A stretch of 64,000 bases of DNA from JBFIHF01 sp964411125 (lineage in GTDB: Bacteria > Myxococcota_A > Bradymonadia > Bradymonadales > Bradymonadaceae): contig CAYPJU010000005.1 of assembly GCA_964411125.1 (NCBI GenBank), positions 92,865 through 156,864 on the forward strand, given 5' to 3'. How positions within the stretch are numbered: the stretch's first letter is position 1; every line of letters starts with the position of its first letter. The position numbers and the translations under genes are program-made. The notes below the pieces were generated by a model. The model saw only the letters and a list, made by a program, of their open reading frames with translations. It searched no databases and was not told the origin of the DNA. Positions 45,265 to 54,002 of this stretch are shown here, one piece after another.

Positions 45265-46902
45265 CTAGTCGAGGCGACTGCGCTCGAAACGCGGTTCGCT
45301 TTCGTCGGTGATGCTGATCCGCTCGAAGACCGGCTTCTTCTGGGGCTTGGACTTCGTCTTGGTGCGCCGTTTGGGCTTGGGCTTCGGCTTGGGCTTGGCC
45401 TCGGGCCGCTGCTCTTCGGCCTTCTCCTCTTCGAGAGGCATGGAATCTGCGATCGCCTCAGGGGGAAGCTCTTCGGCGACTTCTTCTCCGAGATCGCGCA
45501 CCGGTGGGGTGACCGCGGCGGGGTCTTCCTCGGCATTTTCTGCGACCGTCGCGGGTGCGGCTTCGGGCTCCTCGAGCTCCTCGAACTCGATCTCCTCGTC
45601 TGCAACGTCCGGCTCGGTGCCCTCGGCTGGTTCGGCCACCGCGCTACCCACCGAGTTGTCCACCAGCGCCGCGTATACGAGGAACGAGACGAGCGCGACG
45701 AAAGCCAGGAGGCCGACCACGATGCCGATGATTCCGCGTCGCGTGTCGACGTCTTCCATCACGCCGGTCGTGAATTGGCGGCCATCTTCGCCGAGGGTCA
45801 TCGTCGGGTGCCGGTGACCCGCTTCGGGGCCCGACGCTCCTTGCGCGGTCATCCGCTCGGTCGGCTCTTTGGCGATCGCCATCGCAGCGGGGGAGGGGGC
45901 GGCCTGGGGTCGCCCAACCGCGACCGGGCCCATCGGGGGCGGGGTGCCGATGGTGGGGGACGAGGCCCGAGGCGGTGCCGAAACCGCTGTCGGCTCCCCC
46001 CCTTCGAATTCGTCCAGATCCTCGTCGGAGACCTCGGGAAGGGGGACCCGATCCAGAGCTGCGACCACCTCGCGACCCGATTGGAAGCGGTCCTCCGGCG
46101 CCTTCTCTAGCATCCGATAGATGATCGAGCAGATCTCTTCGGGCACGTCCAGACGACGGATGGGGGGCACCGGCTTCGTGACGTGCATCATCAGAAGGTC
46201 GAACGCCGACTGCGCGAAGAATGGCAACGAGCCAGCCACCAGCTCGTAGAACATCACACCCAGCGAGTAGAGGTCTGCCGTGGGACCGAGCTGGCGGACC
46301 GACCGCGCCTGTTCCGGGCTCATGTAGGCAGGCGTGCCGAAAACTTCCCCCGCCTTCGTGATCCGAACGTTCTCCTTCTCCTCTTCCGCCCCGCTCCCCT
46401 TCACGATCCGCGCGATCCCGAAATCGAGCACCTTCACGTGATCCGTGCCGTCGGAGAGCCGGGCGAGCATCACGTTCTCCGGCTTCAGGTCGCGGTGAAG
46501 GATGCCGATGTGGTGCGCATGGTCGAGGGCCAGTGCGATCTGCCGCACGATCGCAACGATCTCGCGGATGTGTAGTCGATCGTCGAGCTTGTGGTCGAGC
46601 GGGACCCCGTCGATGTACTCGATGACGGTGTAGAACGCGTCGAGCTCCGGGGAGAATCCGAAGTCGTACAGCGTGATGACGTTGGGATGGTTGAGCCGCC
46701 CGATCGCCTTGGCTTCGACCTCGAAGCGCGCGCGAACCTCGTTGTGGTTCAGATGCGACGGATGCAACACCTTGACCGCCACCGGCCGGTCGACCATGAG
46801 CTGCGTGGCGAGGAACACCGTACCCATGCCACCGGCCCCGAGCTCTCGCTCCAGCCGATACTTCCCCTCGATGACTGTGCCCGCACTTGCTGTGGTGCCC
46901 AT
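45265..46902 (-). CDS. Transmembrane Ser/Thr protein kinase
   Basis: 545 aa. Hanks-type kinase domain, about residues 13-275: Gly-loop GAGGMG at 22-27, catalytic Lys44 (AVKVL), HRDLKPEN 136-143, DFG 160-162, and GTPAYMSPEQAR activation-segment end, so it should be active. A disordered Pro/Ala-rich juxtamembrane region leads to one TM helix (IIGIVVGLLAFVALVSFLVY). The extracytoplasmic part is acidic, then Lys/Pro-rich (KPKPKPKPKRRTKTKSKP). No PASTA or other sensor domain is seen. It heads a minus-strand unit with a TPR protein and a FAD enzyme, which may be targets. Confidence 0.92.
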   Translation of the reverse strand: MGTTASAGTVIEGKYRLERELGAGGMGTVFLATQLMVDRPVAVKVLHPSHLNHNEVRARFEVEAKAIGRLNHPNVITLYDFGFSPELDAFYTVIEYIDGVPLDHKLDDRLHIREIVAIVRQIALALDHAHHIGILHRDLKPENVMLARLSDGTDHVKVLDFGIARIVKGSGAEEEKENVRITKAGEVFGTPAYMSPEQARSVRQLGPTADLYSLGVMFYELVAGSLPFFAQSAFDLLMMHVTKPVPPIRRLDVPEEICSIIYRMLEKAPEDRFQSGREVVAALDRVPLPEVSDEDLDEFEGGEPTAVSAPPRASSPTIGTPPPMGPVAVGRPQAAPSPAAMAIAKEPTERMTAQGASGPEAGHRHPTMTLGEDGRQFTTGVMEDVDTRRGIIGIVVGLLAFVALVSFLVYAALVDNSVGSAVAEPAEGTEPDVADEEIEFEELEEPEAAPATVAENAEEDPAAVTPPVRDLGEEVAEELPPEAIADSMPLEEEKAEEQRPEAKPKPKPKPKRRTKTKSKPQKKPVFERISITDESEPRFERSRLD

Positions 46903-47052
46903 TTACAGACTGGGCGCCCCGGTAGGTAGCGCCGTCGCTCGTGCTCTGTGGTGGTTGACGTCCGCCAACAAAGTAACCCATCGGCTGTGGGGCATCAACC
47001 GACGCACCGCTCGCTTTGCGCGAACGAGGCGTTCTTGATACACCCTCGCGCG

Positions 47053-47424
47053 ATGAAAATCAGAACGACCATCCTCCTCGCGGCTTCGATCTCCACTCTG
47101 TCGGCCTGTGGCGATCCCACCGATCGGCCGGAGGACTGCACCACCAATCAGTACTTCGACGAGTCCCGAAAGCTCTGCGTGACCTGCGCCGCCATCCGAC
47201 AGCCGGTCTGTGATCAGGGCTGCGCCTTCGAGATCACGCTCGACCGCAACGACTGCCCCGTCGCCAACTGTCTCGTAGGCGACGCCTGCAACACGTGCGA
47301 TCCCGGCGAGTACTTCGACTCCGAGACCCTCGCATGCCAGACGTGCGACGGTCCGACCGAGTGCGACGGCGACGAGCCCCAGACGCGATACGTCGACGGA
47401 CGCTGCCTGCTCACCTGCCCGTGA
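47053..47424 (+). CDS. Very Cys-rich lipoprotein
   Basis: 123 aa from ATG 47053. Signal peptide MKIRTTILLAASISTLSAC with lipobox LSAC (Cys19). The mature part has about 18 cysteines in repeated knots (CTTNQYFDESRKLCVTC, CDPGEYFDSETLACQTC), so two similar modules C…YFD…L.C.TC can be seen. Such lipoproteins are common on myxobacterial surfaces. Its stop overlaps the mutY start (GTGA), which couples a surface protein to a DNA repair gene. Confidence 0.75.
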   Translation: MKIRTTILLAASISTLSACGDPTDRPEDCTTNQYFDESRKLCVTCAAIRQPVCDQGCAFEITLDRNDCPVANCLVGDACNTCDPGEYFDSETLACQTCDGPTECDGDEPQTRYVDGRCLLTCP

Positions 47425-48458
47425 GAGAGGTCGCATCCCTGCGGCGCGACTTGCTGCGCTGGTACGACGAGAACGCACGGGATTTGCCCTGGCGACGCAC
47501 CGACGACCCCTACGCCATATGGGTCAGCGAAGTGATGAGCCAACAGACGCGCGTCGCGACGGTGATTGCCTATTGGACCCGCTGGCTCGAGCTCTTCCCC
47601 GACATCGCGGCCCTCGCGTCGGCCGAGCGTGATGAGGTGATGAACGCCTGGGCGGGGCTCGGCTACTACCGCCGCGCCCGAGCACTCCACGACGCTGCGC
47701 GGCTCGTGGTGACCGAACACGCCTCCCGGCTCCCCGACACTGCGGCCGAACTGCGCACCCTCCCCGGAATCGGTGACTACACGGCGGGGGCGATCGCTTC
47801 GATCGCTCACGGCGAGCCCGTCCCGGCCATCGACGGAAACGTCACCCGCGTCGTCTCACGCCTCGCCGCGATCGACGGGGATCCTGGCAGGGCCCCATTT
47901 CGCAACGCAATCCGGGAAGTCGCCGAAGCGCTGCTCGACGACGTTCGTCCTGGTGATTTCAACCAGGCGATGATGGAGCTCGGAGCGACCGTCTGCACCC
48001 CACGCAGTCCTTCGTGCGACGCCTGTCCGCTCGCGGACCGCTGCGAAGCGCTCGCACAGGGGCGGGTGGACGAACTTCCGCCCGCGGCTCGCCGCACACC
48101 GCCCAGACCGCAGACGACCCATGCGCTCCTCGTGATCGACGGTTCCGACGTCTTGCTGACGCGCCGTCCCACGGGAGGGCTCCTCGGTGACATGTGGACC
48201 TTCCCGACAGGCGAGTCGCTGGAAGCGGCCTTGACCGCCGTCGAGGCGGCCACTGCCGGGACTGCCTCGGCACCCCGACGGGTGGGTCGGGCCTCCCACG
48301 TCTTTTCCCACATCGCGATGACCTACGAGGTGTGGACCCTGCATGCTTCCCGCCGTTCGTCCGAAGATCCCCACCGCCGTTGGGTCGCGCTCGCCGCGCT
48401 CGACGAAGCAGGGCTCCCGACCGCGATGCGAAAAGTCCTCGACACCTTCGACACTTGA
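47421..48458 (+). CDS. mutY: A/G-specific adenine DNA glycosylase MutY
   Basis: 345 aa from GTG 47421. It removes adenine mispaired with 8-oxoguanine. Seen in order: PWR-R-DPY start of the glycosylase fold, catalytic Glu in VSEVMSQQTRV, helix-hairpin-helix LPGIGDYTAGAIASIA, catalytic Asp in VPAIDGNVTRVVSRL, and the 4Fe-4S cluster C-x6-C-x2-C-x5-C (CTPRSPSCDACPLADRC). A shortened NUDIX-like 8-oxoG recognition domain follows (about residues 230-340: LLVIDGSDVLLTRRP, GDMWTFPTGE). It overlaps the preceding lipoprotein gene by 4 bp. Confidence 0.95.
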   Translation: MREVASLRRDLLRWYDENARDLPWRRTDDPYAIWVSEVMSQQTRVATVIAYWTRWLELFPDIAALASAERDEVMNAWAGLGYYRRARALHDAARLVVTEHASRLPDTAAELRTLPGIGDYTAGAIASIAHGEPVPAIDGNVTRVVSRLAAIDGDPGRAPFRNAIREVAEALLDDVRPGDFNQAMMELGATVCTPRSPSCDACPLADRCEALAQGRVDELPPAARRTPPRPQTTHALLVIDGSDVLLTRRPTGGLLGDMWTFPTGESLEAALTAVEAATAGTASAPRRVGRASHVFSHIAMTYEVWTLHASRRSSEDPHRRWVALAALDEAGLPTAMRKVLDTFDT

Positions 48459-48552
48459 ACGACGCCTCGCCCGAGAGTGCGACCGCCAAACGTCGTGTCA
48501 GCCCAGCGTGGCGCGCCCAGCGATGCTATGCTAGGCTCCCGACGAGCAACCC

Positions 48553-50559
48553 TTGTGTTCGAAAGAGTGGGCGTTGACCTCTTCACGTTCCAGTAGAACC
48601 GCCCGCCCCCCGCTCGTCGAAGTGACGGTGGTGAGCGGGCCGGATACCGGCCTGTCGCAGAGCTTTCGACAGTCGCGCATCACTCTGGGACGCGACGGGC
48701 GGAACGATCTCGTCCTCACCGACGGGTTCGTCTCCAATCGTCACGGCGAGTTCGTGGCACGCGGCGGGGAGATCACATACCGCGACCTCAAGAGCCGTCA
48801 CGGATCCCTCGTGATGGTCAACAACGTATCGACCCATCTGCAGCAAGAAGACGGACGACAGGTCGATGTCGTGCACGGGGCCGAGCTCCAGATCGGCTGT
48901 AGCGTCATCAAGATCGGGATCCCCGAAGAGCGGGTCGAGCCGGTGCCGAGCGCGTTCGAAGACGCTTCGATCACCGTGACCCGCGAGTCCGCCGGTGGGA
49001 CGCACCGCGAGCAGCTCATCACCGCCGCACACGAACCCGTCAGCGCACTGACGCGCCGGATCGATGGCAACGATCGCCGGCTCCAGATCCTGTTCGAACT
49101 CTCCGGGCAGCTCAACGCGCTCTCCACGATCGACGAGGTTCTCGAGCGGATCGTCGCGGCCACGTTCGAGGCCTTTCCCGCAGCCAACTTCTTCGCCGTC
49201 ACGCTCGTCGACGATCCCGGAAACCCGTCGCTCGAGCAGCCCTATCTCACCCGGGTGAGAGGGCATCTGGAGGATTCGGGAGAACGTCCCGTCCTATCCA
49301 AGAGCATCCTCGAGCGCGTCCTCACCGAAGGGCAGGCCGTCCTCTGGGTGAAGGACTCTCTCGGACTCGAGGTCTCACAATCGATCCTCGATGCGCAGAT
49401 CACCGCGTGTCTGGCTGCTCCGCTGGTCGGGCAACGATCCCTCCTCGGCCTCATGTTGGTCGACACCCGCGGACGTGGCTCTCTCTTCTCCAAACACGAC
49501 CTCGACCTCTTCAGCGTCTTCGCCTCCAACGCCGCGTTCGCCCTCGAGAGGGCCAAGCTCTCCGACAGCATCGTCCAGATGTTCGAGAGCTTCGTCGAAG
49601 CCAGCGTGACCGCCATCGAGGCTCGAGACCCCACGACGGCGGGGCACAGCCAGCGAGTCGCCACCTACACGCTGGAGCTCGCTCAGGTCGTCAACGAGCT
49701 CGGCGTCGGCCCCGCCAGCAACATTTCGTTCTCCATGAACGAACTCACGGAACTGCGCTACGCCGCGCTGTTGCACGACTTTGGCAAGATCGCCGTGCGG
49801 GAGGACGTCTTGATGAAGGGGACGCGGCTCCCCGACGTGCAGATGGACCTCATCGACCAGCGGCTCGAGACCGTCAAAGCACTTCATTATCGCGAGATTC
49901 TCGACCAGCTCGTCGCCGAGGGCACCGCCCCCGAACGGCTCGTCCAGGCCGCCGAGATGCGGTTCGCGAAGATCATCGCAGAGTTCGACCAGATCGCGAA
50001 CCGGCTGCGTGCGATCTCCTCGATGGGGTTCGTCGACGACGATTCCATGGAGTTCGTCCATCAGGTCGCGAAGCGCTCGTATCGCACGCTCGCAGGGACG
50101 ACCGAGTCTCTGCTCTCGCAGTACGAGGTGGACAACCTCACCATTCGTCGAGGCACACTGAACGAGTCGGAGTGGGAGAACATGCGCAGCCACGCACGCC
50201 GCTCCGAGGAGTATCTCGAGCGGATCCCGTGGAGCGACGACCTCAAGAACATCCCGTGCATCGCCGGTGCCCACCACGAAAAGCTCGACGGGTCGGGCTA
50301 CCCGGCGAAGCTGGTCGGAGACGAGATCATCCCGCAGGTGCGGATGCTCACGATCGCCGACATTTTCGACGCTCTCACCGCCGCCGACCGCCCCTACCGC
50401 AAGGCCGCCACGATCGAACGAGCCGTCGAGATCCTTCATCTGGAAGCGAACGACAACAAGCTCGACCGCGAGCTGGTCGAAATCTTCGAAGGGTCCGTGG
50501 TGCCCCGAATTCGCGACTTCGTCCCGTCCAATCAGCAGCGATCCGACGACGTGATCTGA
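48553..50559 (+). CDS. FHA-GAF-HD-GYP protein, probable c-di-GMP phosphodiesterase
   Basis: 668 aa with a TTG start at 48553; another TTG at 48574 is possible and neither has a strong ribosome site. An FHA domain (about 22-122: ITLGRDGRNDLVLTDGFVSN, then RDLKSRHGS) should bind phosphothreonine. A GAF domain spans about 180-335. The HD-GYP domain begins RDPTTAGHSQRVATYTLELA, with HDFGK at 408-412 and HHEKLDGSGYP at 574-584. HD and GYP are about 170 residues apart against the usual 60-70 or so; the extra segment lies near residues 430-540. Catalytic residues look intact, so c-di-GMP hydrolysis is expected. Confidence 0.85.
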   Translation: MCSKEWALTSSRSSRTARPPLVEVTVVSGPDTGLSQSFRQSRITLGRDGRNDLVLTDGFVSNRHGEFVARGGEITYRDLKSRHGSLVMVNNVSTHLQQEDGRQVDVVHGAELQIGCSVIKIGIPEERVEPVPSAFEDASITVTRESAGGTHREQLITAAHEPVSALTRRIDGNDRRLQILFELSGQLNALSTIDEVLERIVAATFEAFPAANFFAVTLVDDPGNPSLEQPYLTRVRGHLEDSGERPVLSKSILERVLTEGQAVLWVKDSLGLEVSQSILDAQITACLAAPLVGQRSLLGLMLVDTRGRGSLFSKHDLDLFSVFASNAAFALERAKLSDSIVQMFESFVEASVTAIEARDPTTAGHSQRVATYTLELAQVVNELGVGPASNISFSMNELTELRYAALLHDFGKIAVREDVLMKGTRLPDVQMDLIDQRLETVKALHYREILDQLVAEGTAPERLVQAAEMRFAKIIAEFDQIANRLRAISSMGFVDDDSMEFVHQVAKRSYRTLAGTTESLLSQYEVDNLTIRRGTLNESEWENMRSHARRSEEYLERIPWSDDLKNIPCIAGAHHEKLDGSGYPAKLVGDEIIPQVRMLTIADIFDALTAADRPYRKAATIERAVEILHLEANDNKLDRELVEIFEGSVVPRIRDFVPSNQQRSDDVI

Positions 50560-50575
50560 CGGTCGAAGGAGGCTG

Positions 50576-51469
50576 TCAGACGTTACGGGGGCTCGTCAGC
50601 TCGATGAGCCGCTCCAGCGGTAGCCGAACCGATCCCTTCAGGCCAACGATCGCCTCCAGTGCGACGAGCCGTCGGTAGAACCGCTCGCGCCGTTGAACGT
50701 CCATCGTACGCGCCGCGCCGTACCCCTGGTAGAGAGCGCGAGCGACCGTGTCGTCGGTCCCGTAGTCCTCTAGCCACAGCAGATACGCCAGATCCGCCTC
50801 CCGCGGGAGCAGCCCAGCACGTCCGAATCCCGTGAGGGCGAGCACTTCGCGGCCCGTCGCGTCGACCCAGACGTGAGCGAGACCGGGGCCCCCGTGGACG
50901 ATGCTCGGCGGCGTGCGCGGATGAAACGCGCTGAGCTCGTGGCGCATGTCGGCGATCGTCGCCGCCAGCCGGGCGCTCGTCTCCTCGTCGAGCTCCAGGC
51001 CGCGCAACGACTCGGAAACGATCTCCAGTCGGTGGGCGACCCACCCGCTGAAGGTGAGCCAGCGAGCTTGCGCTCCCCCGTCGAGCTGCTCGAGGACGTC
51101 GCCGCACTCGGACGGCGCCGGAAGGTTGTGCAACTTGCGCAGCGTCTTGCCGAGGCTCGCGGCCAGCAGAGGGTCGACCGACGGGCCCTCCAACAGCTCC
51201 GTCGCAGGTACTCCCTCAGGCCGCTGCATGGCGACCCAGCCAGGCCCGCTCGAGATGCGCTGGGGGACCGAGAACAGCTCCGCCCCCGCGTGTTCGTGGA
51301 CCCACGCGGCGCGCGCCGCGAGCTCTCCATCGGACCACCAGTAGAGCAGGGCGGGCTCGCCCGACTCCAGAACGACCTCGGCTCGGTCCGCATCACCCTC
51401 GGTGACCGGCTCACTCACCAGCTCCCAACCGTGGAGCTCGACGATCTGAGGAATCGAGAGGTCGGTCAT
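50576..51469 (-). CDS. APH/choline-kinase-like protein with degenerate catalytic loop
   Basis: 297 aa from ATG 51469, preceded by GGAGGCGGAAA. The fold order follows aminoglycoside-phosphotransferase-type kinases: an N-lobe with LESGEPALLYWW, a helix with LGKTLRKLHNLPAPSECGDV, the catalytic-loop position SIVHGGPGLAHVWVD and a second motif VLALTGFGRAGLLPREADLA. In active members the loop is HGDxxxxN; here the Asp is Gly and the Asn is His, and the metal-binding Asp is Thr or Gly, while ADLA is kept. It is therefore probably a pseudokinase or binding protein. It overlaps the upstream lipoprotein gene by 4 bp. Confidence 0.6.
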   Translation of the reverse strand: MTDLSIPQIVELHGWELVSEPVTEGDADRAEVVLESGEPALLYWWSDGELAARAAWVHEHAGAELFSVPQRISSGPGWVAMQRPEGVPATELLEGPSVDPLLAASLGKTLRKLHNLPAPSECGDVLEQLDGGAQARWLTFSGWVAHRLEIVSESLRGLELDEETSARLAATIADMRHELSAFHPRTPPSIVHGGPGLAHVWVDATGREVLALTGFGRAGLLPREADLAYLLWLEDYGTDDTVARALYQGYGAARTMDVQRRERFYRRLVALEAIVGLKGSVRLPLERLIELTSPRNV

Positions 51470-51711
51470 TTTCCGCCTCCGCAAGCTGCGGGTGGTGCTT
51501 CGCCGCGCTTCTCGTAGTTGCCGACGATCGCGTCGACGACCGTGGCGCACGTCCGCTCGTCCCTCGTCTGGCGAGCGAGGTCACCACACGAATCGCCGAT
51601 CCATTCCTGGTCGCCAGCGGCCGCACAACACGCTGTCATTCGTCGACATTGGTCCCCCTCACACGCGGCGAGGGTCACGCACGAAAAGATCGCGATGAGC
51701 AGACGTTGCAT
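51466..51711 (-). CDS. Small Cys-rich lipoprotein
   Basis: 81 aa. Signal peptide MQRLLIAIFSCVTLAAC with lipobox TLAAC (Cys17). The mature 64 residues have seven further cysteines (CRRMTACCAAAGDQ, DSCGDLARQT, RTCATVV, then AACGGGK). It is the first gene of a two-gene minus-strand unit with the APH-like gene (ATGA overlap). No known family recognised. Confidence 0.7.
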   Translation of the reverse strand: MQRLLIAIFSCVTLAACEGDQCRRMTACCAAAGDQEWIGDSCGDLARQTRDERTCATVVDAIVGNYEKRGEAPPAACGGGK

Positions 51712-51827
51712 TCCGATTACCTTGGGGCACCTTCGGCCTTGATGTATTGTAATCGTCAGCGGAAGTCACGAAAGAATCATGGCCGGCGAGTTCCTGCGGC
51801 CCCCCCGAGCGAGCTCAGTTCGTCGCA

Positions 51828-53963
51828 ATGACCGAAGAAGCCCCCCTGCGGATCGGCAGATACGAGGTCCTCGCGCGGCTGGCCGTCGGTGGGATGGCGG
51901 AGCTCTTTCTCGCGCGTGAGCAAGGCATCGCCGGGCTCGAGCGGCTCGTGGTCCTGAAACGAATCTTACCGCACCTGGCCGATCGCCCGTCGTTCGTCGA
52001 CATGTTCTTGCGCGAAGCCCGCATCGTCGCACGCCTCGCACATCCCAACGTCGTACAGATCTTCGACCTCGGAGAAGAGGGAGGCACCTTCTACATCGCG
52101 ATGGAGTACATCCACGGGACCACCGTCCGTGAGCTCCAGATCTTGTGCGAAAAACAACACCGGGCCTTCCCCGTCGACGTCGCGGTCGCGATCATGCTCC
52201 AGGCGCTCCGCGGTCTGCACTCCGCCCACGAGCTCGCCGGGCTCGACGGCAAGCGCCTCGGCCTCGTCCACCGCGACGTCTCACCGCACAACCTGATGTG
52301 CACGACCGACGGCCACGTGAAGCTGCTCGACTTCGGGGTCGCCAAGGCGACGGAGGACAGCCTGGAGTCGACCCAGTCGGGCAACCTCAAGGGCAAGTTC
52401 GCCTACATGTCGCCGGAGCAAGCCCGTCGCCAGACCCTCGACCGGCGCTCCGACATCTTCGGCGCGGGCATCGTCTTCTGGGAGACCCTGACCGGACAAC
52501 GGCTCTTCAAGCGCGAGAGCGAGATCGAAATGATGGAGGCGCTCTTCACCGCCGACATCCACCCGCCGAGCCGCGTCGCCGCCGTCCCCCCGGAGCTCGA
52601 CGACATCGTCTTGTTCGCGCTCGCCCGCGAACGGGACCGACGCTGGTCGACGGCCGAAGAGATGCGGACCGCCCTCTACGACGTCTCGGTTCGACTCGGG
52701 ATGAACATCTCCGCCGAGAACGTCGCCCGTTTCATCGCCGATGTCGCCGGAGACCACCTCGCACAGCGTGAAGAGGCCCTGCACCAGGCGATGGAACGCA
52801 AGGCGCTCACCGTGATGGAGCGACAGAACCTGCTCCACGCCACCGGATCCGAATCGAGCGCTTCACGCGATGTCGAAGCAGAGATCGCGCGTGTCGCTGA
52901 GCTTCGGCAGCACTCCCGCACTTCGTCGGCGATCGACGAAGTCCCGGCGAACGCCACCGGCGAGACCGTCGTCTCCAAGCACCTCGAACAGCGGCCGTCT
53001 CCTACCGCGACCAAGGCCACGCCGCCCCGGAAGCGCAGCGACGGCGAACGACGAATTCTCTTCCTCGGCGCAGCGATCTTCGTCGCGCTCCTCGCCGTCG
53101 CCGCTCTCCTCGCGCTCGAGCTGACCGAACAGACCACCGAGACCGAGACAGCCGAACCCGTCCTCCTCGGCGAGCCCCTCCCCTGGGCTTTCGCCCCCAC
53201 GGTGGACCCCGAGTTGTTGCGCGCCGAGATCGAACCGCTCCGAAAGTACATCCAGGAGCGCACCGGACGGCCCGTCTCCATGGAGGTGACGAAGTCCTAC
53301 GCGGAATCTTCGCGAATGCTCCTCGAAGGAAAGGTCGCCTTCGCCGTCCTCCCCCCGCTGATGTACGTGCGCACTCATTCGCAGAACGAGCGCATCGAGC
53401 CGCTCGCGGTGAAGTATTTCGACGGGGCATCGCACTCCGACGGCCTGCTTCTGGTGCGCGGAGACTCCGGCCTCGCAAAGGTAGAGGACCTCGAAGGAAA
53501 GAAGTTCTGCTTCACGGACAGAAACTCCACGACGGGCAATTTCCTACCCCGCGCCCACCTTCGCCAGCTCGGATACGAACCGTCCGAATTCATCGGATCG
53601 GTCCACTGGAGCGGTGACCATATCCAGGCGCTCCGGGACATCCTCGACGAGAAGTGCGACGCGGCCGCCGTCTACAACGGCGCGTTCATCGCGGCCGACA
53701 AGCTCGACATTCCCGTGAGTCGACTGCGCACTCTGGCGATCACGGGGAACGTACCGCAGGACGCGGTCGTGGCCGGGGCAGAGGTCAGCGAGGGCGACAA
53801 ACGCGCCGTTCGGGAAGCGCTGCTGGAGTTCGACCCCCGAAAGGAGCTCGGCATCGAGCGGCTGGGGGATACGCAGCGCATCACGGGCTTCCACGAAGTG
53901 GATGACGAGGATTTCGACGAGCTGAGGAAGGTCATCGTCGCTGCGGGCGAAGCTGCAGAGTGA
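51828..53963 (+). CDS. Ser/Thr kinase fused to a periplasmic PhnD-like substrate-binding domain
   Basis: 711 aa. Cytoplasmic Hanks-type kinase, about residues 9-290, with Lys44, HRDVSPHN at 148-155 and DFG at 168-170; the Gly-loop LAVGGMAELF is slightly unusual. A linker and one TM (about 410-430) follow. Residues about 445-705 resemble PhnD/SsuA-type binding proteins: PLRKYIQERTGRPVSMEV, AESSRMLLEGKVAFAVLPPL, KKFCFTDRNSTTGNFLPRAH and KCDAAAVYNG. The serine-rich StTG motif of the ligand pocket is present. A receptor kinase sensing phosphonate, phosphite or another small ligand is implied. It is transcribed alone. Confidence 0.85.
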   Translation: MTEEAPLRIGRYEVLARLAVGGMAELFLAREQGIAGLERLVVLKRILPHLADRPSFVDMFLREARIVARLAHPNVVQIFDLGEEGGTFYIAMEYIHGTTVRELQILCEKQHRAFPVDVAVAIMLQALRGLHSAHELAGLDGKRLGLVHRDVSPHNLMCTTDGHVKLLDFGVAKATEDSLESTQSGNLKGKFAYMSPEQARRQTLDRRSDIFGAGIVFWETLTGQRLFKRESEIEMMEALFTADIHPPSRVAAVPPELDDIVLFALARERDRRWSTAEEMRTALYDVSVRLGMNISAENVARFIADVAGDHLAQREEALHQAMERKALTVMERQNLLHATGSESSASRDVEAEIARVAELRQHSRTSSAIDEVPANATGETVVSKHLEQRPSPTATKATPPRKRSDGERRILFLGAAIFVALLAVAALLALELTEQTTETETAEPVLLGEPLPWAFAPTVDPELLRAEIEPLRKYIQERTGRPVSMEVTKSYAESSRMLLEGKVAFAVLPPLMYVRTHSQNERIEPLAVKYFDGASHSDGLLLVRGDSGLAKVEDLEGKKFCFTDRNSTTGNFLPRAHLRQLGYEPSEFIGSVHWSGDHIQALRDILDEKCDAAAVYNGAFIAADKLDIPVSRLRTLAITGNVPQDAVVAGAEVSEGDKRAVREALLEFDPRKELGIERLGDTQRITGFHEVDDEDFDELRKVIVAAGEAAE

Positions 53964-53974
53964 CGGCCCCGGGC

Positions 53975-53990
53975 CGGTGACCGCGGTCAT
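53975..53990. repeat. Copy 1 of palindromic motif CGGTGACCGCGGTCAT
   Basis: Contains the 12-bp perfect palindrome TGACCGCGGTCA. It lies in the 39-bp gap between the convergent kinase-PhnD gene and moeA. Two more copies are at 54991-55006 and 55237-55252, all with the same flank CGG on the left. Confidence 0.5.
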
Positions 53991-54002
53991 TCGAGGGCCT
54001 GG

